From Candidatus Collierbacteria bacterium GW2011_GWB1_44_6 (GTDB lineage Bacteria; Patescibacteriota; Microgenomatia; UBA1400; MFAQ01): a stretch of 5,566 bases of DNA. The position numbers and the translations under genes were made by a program. The stretch spans positions 1-5,566 of the forward strand of contig LCJG01000055.1 in the NCBI GenBank assembly GCA_000998025.1, written 5' to 3'. The notes under the pieces were generated by a model. That model saw only the letters and a list, made by a program, of their open reading frames with translations, was not told where the DNA came from and ran no database searches. Positions within the stretch are counted from its first letter, which is position 1; every line of letters begins with the position of its first letter. This document shows positions 1-5,161 of the stretch, piece after piece.

Positions 1-141
1 AAGAATCATGGGGAGCAGGAGACGATATGGGATGGAACAAAGGAGCTTAAAACCGAGAGAAAGAGTTTTTTTAGAAAACTCTGTGAAAAAAAAGGGAGCC
101 CAAGAATAGATTGGGAGGATGTGATTTGCTTAATAAAATAG
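1..141 (+). CDS. Possible C-terminal end of an unidentified upstream gene (5' partial)
   Basis: The first reading frame is open from the left edge for 46 codons and ends at TAG 139-141. The ribosome binding site of the next gene starts two bases later, which fits the tight packing of the rest of the window. The residues visible are charged and lysine/glutamate-rich, ending in a more hydrophobic stretch (DWEDVICLIK). No family is recognised. The other two forward frames are also open for a while (to about 109 and 50), so the frame choice is uncertain. If one of the shorter frames is the real gene end, up to 100 bases here would be non-coding. Confidence 0.4.
   Translation, partial: KNHGEQETIWDGTKELKTERKSFFRKLCEKKGSPRIDWEDVICLIK
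62..82. repeat. Perfect 8-bp inverted repeat with 5-base loop
   Basis: AGAGTTTT (62-69) and AAAACTCT (75-82) are perfect inverted copies around a TTTAG loop. The stem is AT-rich. On the + strand it is followed by a run of A, and on the - strand there is no clean T-run, so it is not a typical intrinsic terminator. It may simply lie inside coding sequence. Confidence 0.35.
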
Positions 142-143
142 CG

Positions 144-149
144 AGGAGG
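144..149 (+). promoter_or_regulatory. Strong Shine-Dalgarno for the DUF6496-type gene
   Basis: AGGAGG lies four bases upstream of ATG 154. It is among the strongest ribosome binding sites in the window and fixes the start of this small gene. Confidence 0.8.
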
Positions 150-153
150 ATTT

Positions 154-357
154 ATGTCCAAACATAAAAAGCACGGTAAAGAAAAAGTTGCTACTGTAAT
201 GCGGGAATTCCACCAAGGGACTCTCCATTCCGGTTCTAAAAAAGGCCCGGTGGTTACAAATCCTGCTCAGGCGAAGGCAATCGCAATGAGCGAGGCCGGG
301 ATGAGAGAAAAGAAGCGGCCATACCGTAAAAGCCTAAAGCGCATTTTCGGGAGGTAA
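154..357 (+). CDS. Small basic protein, DUF6496-like
   Basis: This is a 67-residue lysine/arginine-rich protein of unknown function. The central part (about residues 11-50) carries the pattern I associate with the DUF6496 family: V.xVMxEF.xGxLxSGSxxGP.VTN..QA.AIA.SEA. Here it reads as VMREF (15-19), GTLHSGSKKGP (22-32), VTNPAQAKAIAMSEA (34-48). Both ends are strongly basic (MSKHKKHGKEK and the KKRPYRKSLKR region), suggesting nucleic-acid contact, but that is inference. The length is close to that expected for the family. A strong AGGAGG four bases upstream supports the ATG. The gene ends in TAA one base before the ATG of the next gene. Small proteins of this type are known to me from phage and bacterial genomes without an assigned role. 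Confidence 0.8.
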   Translation: MSKHKKHGKEKVATVMREFHQGTLHSGSKKGPVVTNPAQAKAIAMSEAGMREKKRPYRKSLKRIFGR

Positions 358-358
358 A

Positions 359-667
359 ATGGCCCTGAAAGTTTGGTTAGGGGGCTGTTTGCGCCGTGCT
401 GTGCTCTGGATAACTGGACGAGATTTGATGGAGCCAACTTTACTGTCTCCTAAAGGGGGGGATTTGATGATTTTGGGGCCTCCAACCTCGCGATGGGAAA
501 TGACACTTTCGGCGGATGCGTACTTGAAGTTCATGCTACCAACGGGGCCGAACGTACTGCACAGGATGATGCAGCGGTTGGTTCTCGGAATCAGGTGGCG
601 CATGTTGCCGAAGACCCCTAACGAGAAGGCTGAGGAGCCGCCTCGGTCTCCTCAAGCCGGTGGTTAG
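359..667 (+). CDS. Hypothetical phage protein, 102 residues
   Basis: I do not recognise a family. The start is well supported: GGGAGG (349-354) lies four bases before ATG 359, and the gene begins one base after the preceding stop. The protein is rich in Leu, Arg, Trp and Met. It has a mildly hydrophobic N-terminal third without a clear membrane span, an amphipathic stretch near residues 58-82 (FMLPTGPNVLHRMMQRLVLG and onward), and a Pro/Glu-rich tail (residues 84-102). It opens with MALKVWL, almost the same as the opening of the next gene (MALRVWF). A run of seven G at 455-461 lies inside. The - strand is also open across part of this region (334-603), but lacks a good ribosome binding site and opposes every other gene. 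It ends in TAG. Confidence 0.6.
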   Translation: MALKVWLGGCLRRAVLWITGRDLMEPTLLSPKGGDLMILGPPTSRWEMTLSADAYLKFMLPTGPNVLHRMMQRLVLGIRWRMLPKTPNEKAEEPPRSPQAGG

Positions 668-671
668 TGAG

Positions 672-995
672 ATGGCGCTAAGAGTTTGGTTTGACAGATT
701 AGATTTTGACCGCGCTTTGCATATTGTCTTAGTACACGAGCGCGAAGATGGTCAAGTCTGGGTCGGTAAAGTGGCAGATAATGGCGTAATAGAATACAGG
801 TCGCAGGACCAGGGAACAGAAATCCGACCTACTCTCATCTTACCGAATGAAGGTAAAATCTTTTTAAAAGCCTGTGCGGAAGAACTTGCTCGCCAAGGAA
901 TCAAGACCGACAACGATCATAAAATAGAAGGCAAGCTAGAAGCTACGCGCTATCATCTTGAAGATTTACGGGCGATGCTGAAACTAAAAAGATAA
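672..995 (+). CDS. Hypothetical protein directly upstream of the large terminase
   Basis: The protein has 107 residues from ATG 672, four bases after the previous stop. The frame stays open back to GTG 660, but starting at 672 gives MALRVWF, parallel to the MALKVWL start of the preceding gene, and avoids overlap. The N-terminal half looks like a beta-rich domain (HIVLVHEREDGQVWVGKVAD). The C-terminal part (about 65-107) looks helical and ends in a charged segment, EGKLEATRYHLEDLRAMLKL. I think of small proteins with a G.L.AT..HL.D.R tail as frequent neighbours upstream of terminases, but I cannot name a family. It is a weak small-terminase candidate by position only. The stop TAA (993-995) overlaps the ATG of the terminase by one base, implying translational coupling. 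Confidence 0.75.
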   Translation: MALRVWFDRLDFDRALHIVLVHEREDGQVWVGKVADNGVIEYRSQDQGTEIRPTLILPNEGKIFLKACAEELARQGIKTDNDHKIEGKLEATRYHLEDLRAMLKLKR

Positions 996-2515
996 TGTCC
1001 GACCCTAAACTTAGACAACTCTTTCTCTCCTGGCGTCTGGACTCCTATAAATTTGCGCGGGAGGCGTGCGGCTTAAATGGCCCAACCCCCGGCTTGGACG
1101 CCTTATCCAATCAGCAGATCGAAGGTTGCCGGCATATTTCCCTCCTAACCACGGCAAAATGGAAGCTGGCCCTGGGCCAACCGATGACGGAAACGGAAAA
1201 GATTTATTCCAAGAAGATCGGGATTTCCATTATGAGCGGGCAAGGGACGGGCAAAGATTTTTGGGTGGGTTTGCATATACTCTGGTTTTTAAGTTGTTTT
1301 GAGTTTCCCATTATCGGAGCGACCGCCCCCACGCAGCACCAACTGAAAGACGTTCTCTGGTCACAAATTTATAAAATAGCTAATCGAAGAAAGGAAGATG
1401 GCAGCTATTATTTCGTTTTGAGAGACAAATTTGAAATTCAGGCTGATAAGGTTTACATGAAAGAATACGAGGGCAAACAGTGGTACGCAGTAGCCCGAAC
1501 TACCAACGCCAAAGGCAGCGCAGATGAACAGGCGGAGACACTTGCCGGGTTACATGAGCATAATTTAATGCTGCCTATTGACGAAGCTACCGGAGTACCC
1601 GATCCGGTTTTTAAACCATTCGATGGAGCCATGACCCAAGAATGTAATTTTGGCGTTCTCATTTTCAACCCTACACGCTCTACTGGTTACGCGATAAGAA
1701 GTCAATTCCAGGACCGCGAGCATTGGGTTTGCCTGCGGTGGAATGCCGAGGAAAGCGATATTGTTACGAAGGCGTCTATAGAAGAAAAAGCACGGCGTCA
1801 TGGGAGAGATTCTAACTTTTTCCGTATCCGCGTTCTTGGCCTCCCCCCTTCGGTCGGTAGCGACGAATTAATCCCTTGGGATTGGGTTATGGACGCGGTA
1901 AATAGGGACGTTCAACCGATGGATGACGACCCGTTGATTTTTATTATCGACGTAGGCGCAGGGGGCGATGATACCGCTTTATGCCGCCGCAAAGGGCCGC
2001 AGGTCATGCCGTTTGAAGTTACTAATATCGCGGAACCTGAAATCCTCACCAATTGGCTTCTAAGGCGCATTTTGACAGAGGAACCGCGCTTTGCGTTCAT
2101 TGATCCTATCGGCGTTGGATGGGGAATAGCAGGACATTTGACGGATAGAGTGAAAAATGGGGTAACGGAGATAATCGGAGTGAACGTAGCCGAGGCCGCA
2201 GCCGAAGATGCTAGATTTTCACGCCTACGAGACGAGCTTTGGTGGAAAACGAGAGAGGAATTTGAGGCAAGAACTATTTCCATTCCCGACGATCCGCTTT
2301 TAATCGACGAATTGACCGCTATCAAGGTCGATCAGGAACGATTAGATGGAAAAATCAAAGTAGAAGGGAAAAGAGACCTCCGCAAGCGCATAGATTCCCC
2401 TAACCGGGCGGATACGATTATGATGAGCCAATTTTACGGGAAATTTTATATCAGAAAAATGGCGCAGAAGAAGAAAGCGAAGCATGAGGCGCAGCCGAGT
2501 TGGAGGGTGACGTGA
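995..2515 (+). CDS. terL: Phage terminase large subunit (packaging ATPase/nuclease)
   Basis: This is the motor and nuclease that pumps DNA into the prohead and cuts it; 506 residues is normal for the family. N-terminal ATPase: a Walker A-like SGQGTGKD (81-88), the ATAPTQHQ segment (109-116) typical after it, Walker B LMLPIDE (191-197, D196 and E197), and a coupling motif NPTRSTG (225-231). C-terminal RNase H-like nuclease: acidic residues in FIIDVGAGGDDTA (D319, with D325/D326), FAFIDPIGVGWGIAGHL (D370), and SPNRADTIM (D473), matching the usual three metal-binding positions. Walker A ends in GKD rather than GKT/GKS. There is no strong Shine-Dalgarno, but the ATG overlaps the previous stop (TAATG), suggesting coupled translation. 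The C-terminus is Lys-rich. Its end overlaps the HNH gene by four bases. Confidence 0.95.
   Translation: MSDPKLRQLFLSWRLDSYKFAREACGLNGPTPGLDALSNQQIEGCRHISLLTTAKWKLALGQPMTETEKIYSKKIGISIMSGQGTGKDFWVGLHILWFLSCFEFPIIGATAPTQHQLKDVLWSQIYKIANRRKEDGSYYFVLRDKFEIQADKVYMKEYEGKQWYAVARTTNAKGSADEQAETLAGLHEHNLMLPIDEATGVPDPVFKPFDGAMTQECNFGVLIFNPTRSTGYAIRSQFQDREHWVCLRWNAEESDIVTKASIEEKARRHGRDSNFFRIRVLGLPPSVGSDELIPWDWVMDAVNRDVQPMDDDPLIFIIDVGAGGDDTALCRRKGPQVMPFEVTNIAEPEILTNWLLRRILTEEPRFAFIDPIGVGWGIAGHLTDRVKNGVTEIIGVNVAEAAAEDARFSRLRDELWWKTREEFEARTISIPDDPLLIDELTAIKVDQERLDGKIKVEGKRDLRKRIDSPNRADTIMMSQFYGKFYIRKMAQKKKAKHEAQPSWRVT
2502..2506 (+). promoter_or_regulatory. Ribosome binding site that selects GTG 2512 for the HNH gene
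   Basis: GGAGG lies five bases upstream of GTG 2512, inside the last codons of the terminase. The frame is open from TTG 2500, but that codon overlaps this site, so GTG 2512 is the more likely start. It forms a GTGA overlap with the terminase stop. Confidence 0.7.
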
Positions 2516-2967
2516 GGCAACCACTAGCGGAAAGATTTTTTGACAAAATTCAAATTGGCGGCGATGATGACTGCTGGCTGTGGATAGGTGCTAAATTTTT
2601 AGGTGGTTATGGTTCGATTTGGTATCAGGGACAAAATCGTCGGGCAACAAGAATTTTATATATTCTTCTCGGCAATGAAGTTCCTGCCAAATTCGACGTT
2701 TTACATTCATGCGACAATCCGCCATGTATGAATCCTCGTCATCACTTTCGAGGGACGCGAGCCGATAATTGCCGCGATATGGGAAAAAAGGGAAGAGCTT
2801 GCAAGGGTAGCCAACAATGGAATGCGCGGTTAACAGAGAAGGATATTCCGTATATACGCGAATTGAGACGAAACGGCAAATTATATAAGGAAATAGCTGC
2901 TAAGTTTGATGTTCATCCAGTTACTATAGGCGATATTTTCAGAAGATCGACATGGAAACATCTATGA
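2512..2967 (+). CDS. Free-standing HNH endonuclease with C-terminal HTH region
   Basis: A 151-residue DNA endonuclease of the HNH type common in phages as free-standing, probably homing, genes. The N-terminal part has the CWLW (21-24) and GGYGSI (31-36) motifs usual in this group. The catalytic beta-beta-metal core is LHSCDNPPCMNPRHHFRGT (64-82) with H65, N74 and H77, followed by ADNCRDM and KKGR. After the NARLTEKDI linker (104-112), residues about 112-150 resemble a helix-turn-helix (IRELRRNGKLYKEIAAKFDV.PVTIGDI) that would bind the target site. Most relatives have AHR before the core; here it is ATR (45-47). The gene starts in a GTGA overlap with terL and ends in an ATGA overlap with the NeuB-like gene, so it sits in the operon without spacer. 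No intron or intein is seen around it. Confidence 0.88.
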   Translation: MRQPLAERFFDKIQIGGDDDCWLWIGAKFLGGYGSIWYQGQNRRATRILYILLGNEVPAKFDVLHSCDNPPCMNPRHHFRGTRADNCRDMGKKGRACKGSQQWNARLTEKDIPYIRELRRNGKLYKEIAAKFDVHPVTIGDIFRRSTWKHL

Positions 2968-3839
2968 AAATAGTAAACTATGAAATAGGAATGGGCCAGC
3001 CTTGTTTTATCGTGGCAGAGGCTGGAGTTAATCACAATGGTTCCCTTGAACTCGCCAAAAAACTCATTGACGCCGCTCAAGCCGCAGGCGCAAACGCCGT
3101 CAAATTTCAGAAGCGTTCGATTGAGATTTGCTACACCAAAGAAGAACTCGACAAGCCCCGCGAATCACCCTGGGGAACTACCAACAGGCAACAGAAAGAA
3201 GGGTTGGAATTCGGCCTAAACGAATATCTGGAAATAGACGATTACTGCGAAGAGAAAGGAATTATCTGGTACGCGAGCCCCTGGGATATTGAATCGGCGG
3301 ATTTTCTTGATAGCTTCGATATTCCGGTCTGGAAAGTGGCCAGCGCGTGCGTGACGGATATTGAATTGCTTCGCTACATGGCAGAATCGAAAAAGCCAGT
3401 GATTATCTCCACGGGAATGAGCACTCTGAAAGAAGTGGAATCGGCTGTCTTTGTTTTTGAGACAGTAGGATATAAGCCTGAAGATATCGCTCTCCTTTCC
3501 TGCGTTTCCACCTATCCGACGCCGATAGAAGAATTGAATCTGTTGAAAATCGTTACCCTGAAAGATTACTTCCTGGGCCACCCGATAGGATACTCCGGCC
3601 ACGAAGTCGGTTTGTGGACTACTCTTGCTGCTGTCGCTATGGGAGCTTGTATCGTGGAGCGGCATCTGACCCTTGACCGGGCTTCGTATGGTTCAGACCA
3701 GGCAGCGAGCCTGGAACCGATAGCGTTTACTAAACTGGTCGTGGAAATCCGTGACTTGGAACGCGCCAGAGGGGACGGCAAAATTGACATTATCAAGAGC
3801 GAGATGGCGATAAGAGAGAAATTAAGGAGATTTCGATGA
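2964..3839 (+). CDS. neuB: NeuB-family N-acetylneuraminate/nonulosonate synthase, SAF domain absent
   Basis: NeuB-family enzymes condense phosphoenolpyruvate with an N-acylated hexose such as ManNAc to make sialic or related nonulosonic acids in the cytoplasm. The TIM-barrel motifs are present: FIVAEAGVNHNG (15-26), AGANAVKFQK (41-50), WYASPWD (102-108), WKVASAC (123-129, K124), ISTGMST (148-154), and IGYSGHE plus VERHLTLDR. H213 and H234 match, in residue type and 21-residue spacing, the two histidines that bind Mn2+ in meningococcal NeuB (H215, H236). YGSDQAASLEP (242-252) is also typical. At 291 residues it is about 50-60 shorter than full NeuB: it stops at KLRRFR, where the C-terminal antifreeze-like (SAF) domain would begin. 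The start chosen is ATG 2964 (ATGA overlap with the HNH stop); in-frame ATG 2952 is an alternative. The exact sugar substrate cannot be told. Confidence 0.88.
   Translation: MKIVNYEIGMGQPCFIVAEAGVNHNGSLELAKKLIDAAQAAGANAVKFQKRSIEICYTKEELDKPRESPWGTTNRQQKEGLEFGLNEYLEIDDYCEEKGIIWYASPWDIESADFLDSFDIPVWKVASACVTDIELLRYMAESKKPVIISTGMSTLKEVESAVFVFETVGYKPEDIALLSCVSTYPTPIEELNLLKIVTLKDYFLGHPIGYSGHEVGLWTTLAAVAMGACIVERHLTLDRASYGSDQAASLEPIAFTKLVVEIRDLERARGDGKIDIIKSEMAIREKLRRFR
3824..3829 (+). promoter_or_regulatory. Strong Shine-Dalgarno for the second HNH gene
   Basis: AAGGAG lies six bases before ATG 3836, inside the last codons of the NeuB-like gene. It shows that translation of the interrupted HNH frame was designed to start at 3836 and not only at the downstream ATG 3989. 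Confidence 0.8.
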
Positions 3840-4342
3840 AAAAAATGGCACCCAATATTGATCGATTTCTCGCGTCAATAAATTATGGCGATGGCTGTTG
3901 GGCTTGGATTGGCACGCGATTTAGCAACGGTTATGGTCGATTTCGATTGCCGCCACCATAAGGAAAACATGAGGGTGCTCACCGTTATATGTGGAAATTG
4001 CTTTATGGCGATTTAAGAAAAAACGATTTTGTTTGTCATAAGTGCGACAATCGCGCGTGTGTAAGGCCAGTTCATTTATTTGTCGGAACACAAAAAGGTA
4101 ACGTTGCCGATATGTTTTCAAAGGGGCGAGCCGGCCCACAAAAAGACCCAACCTGGCAACGAGGAGAAAAAAATAGAAACCACCGTCTTAATTTTGCGCA
4201 GGTTAAGCAAATCCGTAAGCAATTTGAATCAATGACCGCGAAGGAAATCGCCCCTTTATATGATATTGCTCCTGGCACTGTTTACAATATTATTTATCGT
4301 CAAAGATGGAACTATAAAGAATGTCTCGCACAATCGCGATAA
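3836..4342 (+). pseudogene. HNH endonuclease interrupted by in-frame TAA at 3959-3961
   Basis: A second HNH endonuclease of the same group as the one at 2512 but clearly diverged. From ATG 3836 (strong AAGGAG, ATGA overlap with the NeuB-like stop) the frame encodes 41 residues including CWAWIG (21-26) and NGYGRF (31-36), then hits TAA at codon 42. The same frame continues without shift: GAHRYMWKLLYG, then the core VCHKCDNRACVRPVHLFVGT (from about residue 66, counting the stop as 42), KGR, and a C-terminal HTH-like region (AKEIAPLYDIAPGTVYNII). One base change, for example CAA to TAA, would explain it. ATG 3989 lies 27 bases downstream of the stop and could restart translation to give a 117-residue protein with the whole catalytic core and HTH. 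Because TAA ends several other genes here, stop reassignment is unlikely. A sequencing error is possible. Its end overlaps the cytidylyltransferase by 22 bases. Confidence 0.85.
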
Positions 4343-5022
4343 TCCAACAGCGCTTAGGAAACACAAGGCTTAAAAATAAGGCTCTCCTTCCGCTCTGCGG
4401 CATTCCCATGACGCAGCACATCGTGGACCGCTGTAAGCGGGCGAAGCTTGTGAATGAAGTCGTAGTTGCCTGTCCGTTCAAGGACGCGATTGTCCTTGGC
4501 GAAGCCTTGGATGCTACCATTGTCGCCCCCGATGTGCCGGAGAATGATCTGATTGCTCGATACTACACGGTAGCAAAGGGAATGGGGGCGGATGTAGCAA
4601 TCCGAATCAGCGGCGATAACCCATGTATTGAGCCGGAGGAGATCGATGCGCTTTGTGGCTTTATTGGTGGTGGCCTGGGTGGCCTGGTCACCAATGCCGA
4701 ATATATTGATCCTCAGATGCCACAGCTAGGTTTTGACGGCTTGGGCGGTGAGCGTTATGCATTGGGAATGTTGAAGTGGATGAATCAAACGATCAAAGAA
4801 CCGTTTTACAGAGAGCATCCACACAAGTTTTGGTACGACATCAACCGCTACGCTTATGTAGGCAAACCCTATCCCAATGGTTTCCGCCTCGACATCAACA
4901 ACCAGGCCGATTATGAAAAGATCCGCGACATCTACGAGCACTGCTATCCGCAAAACCATGAATTCGGGATAAAGGAAATTCTGGAGTACCTCAATGCAAA
5001 AAAAGAAGCGGCACAAGCATAA
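4321..5022 (+). CDS. spsF: SpsF-type cytidylyltransferase (CMP-sugar acid synthesis)
   Basis: Enzymes of this nucleotidyltransferase group (SpsF, PseF, NeuA and KdsB relatives) activate acidic sugars with CTP for transfer to glycans. The N-terminal nucleotide-binding segment IAIIQQRLGNTRLKNKALLP (5-24, with R11, R16, K20) matches the IIQ.R.GSTRLPGK.L signature, followed by GIPM. ENDLIARYY (74-82) and the metal-site region RISGDNPCIEP (95-105, D99) follow, then RLDINNQADYEKIRDIYE (189-206), which corresponds to the R.D...D...I..IY segment near the end of SpsF proteins. At 233 residues it is near full length. A Gly-rich linker encoded by a 9-base tandem duplication lies at residues 116-122. The ATG overlaps the end of the HNH frame by 22 bases, without a strong Shine-Dalgarno. 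With the NeuB-like gene it makes a two-step synthesis-and-activation pair. The precise sugar is unknown. Confidence 0.85.
   Translation: MSRTIAIIQQRLGNTRLKNKALLPLCGIPMTQHIVDRCKRAKLVNEVVVACPFKDAIVLGEALDATIVAPDVPENDLIARYYTVAKGMGADVAIRISGDNPCIEPEEIDALCGFIGGGLGGLVTNAEYIDPQMPQLGFDGLGGERYALGMLKWMNQTIKEPFYREHPHKFWYDINRYAYVGKPYPNGFRLDINNQADYEKIRDIYEHCYPQNHEFGIKEILEYLNAKKEAAQA
4669..4686 (+). repeat. Perfect 9-base tandem duplication within the cytidylyltransferase
   Basis: GGTGGCCTG occurs twice in tandem in frame, encoding GGL-GGL at residues 117-122. This stretch replaces the charged/aromatic loop that I would expect at this point in SpsF relatives. It could be a recent slippage duplication. Confidence 0.7.
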
Positions 5023-5161
5023 GTGGGTTTACGCCTACTACCACTGGCAGTACGGAAAAGGCGAAAACGTTTATGAGTGTGTTTGTGGAGCTAGGAAGCG
5101 AAAAGAGGTAAAACGTGAGCCGTGCGATTTGGAAAAACGGAATCTTCTTGCCAGAAAGTGA
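4994..5161 (+). CDS. Small basic protein with CxC knuckle, possible zinc-binding
   Basis: A 55-residue ORF starting at ATG 4994, with GGAG (4983-4986) seven bases upstream, both inside the end of the cytidylyltransferase gene (29-base overlap). It begins with a basic, His-containing segment (MQKKKRHKHKW), has an aromatic stretch (VYAYYHWQY, 12-20), then YECVCGARKR (27-36) and a charged tail with one more cysteine (C44). The H.H.W ... Y.C.CGA.K pattern recalls small phage zinc-ribbon proteins, with H7/H9 and C29/C31 as possible ligands, but only two cysteines form the knuckle, so metal binding is uncertain. It ends at TGA 5161, overlapping the next gene by 47 bases in another frame. I cannot assign a function. 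Confidence 0.6.
   Translation: MQKKKRHKHKWVYAYYHWQYGKGENVYECVCGARKRKEVKREPCDLEKRNLLARK
5104..5108 (+). promoter_or_regulatory. Ribosome binding site that selects GTG 5115
   Basis: AGAGG lies six bases before GTG 5115. The family's N-terminal strand (WKNGIFLPE) begins right after this GTG, and no ATG occurs before the conserved GDSVFE motif, so GTG is the likely start despite the overlap with the preceding small gene. Confidence 0.65.

Noticed and set aside
62..91. Possible intrinsic terminator from the AT-rich hairpin near the left edge
   Set aside because: The stem is AT-rich and is followed by A residues rather than a U-tract, and the opposite strand also lacks a T-run.
422..469. Direct repeat GATTTGATG at 422-430 and 461-469
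   Set aside because: Only nine bases, with an unrelated spacer and no third copy; it encodes a DLM tripeptide twice in the same frame and is probably chance.
334..603. Minus-strand ORF of 89 codons opposite the gene at 359
   Set aside because: It has no good ribosome binding site, opposes every other gene, and its translation shows no recognisable motif. The + strand frame has a well-placed GGGAGG and fits the operon packing.
1912..2325. Minus-strand ORF of 137 codons within terL
   Set aside because: It lies fully inside the nuclease domain of the terminase, whose motifs are clear. The Ser/Pro-rich translation is typical of an antisense shadow.
3216..3665. Minus-strand ORF of 149 codons within the NeuB-like gene
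   Set aside because: It is antisense to conserved NeuB motifs including both metal-binding histidines, with no upstream ribosome site and no known motif.
2500..3839. Group I intron or intein hosting the first HNH gene
   Set aside because: The terminase and the NeuB-like gene are each complete and uninterrupted, and the HNH junctions are start/stop overlaps, so it is a free-standing gene.
3959..3961. TAA recoded as an amino acid (alternative genetic code)
   Set aside because: TAA is the terminal codon of at least four other genes here (357, 995, 4342, 5022), and TAG and TGA are also used as normal stops.
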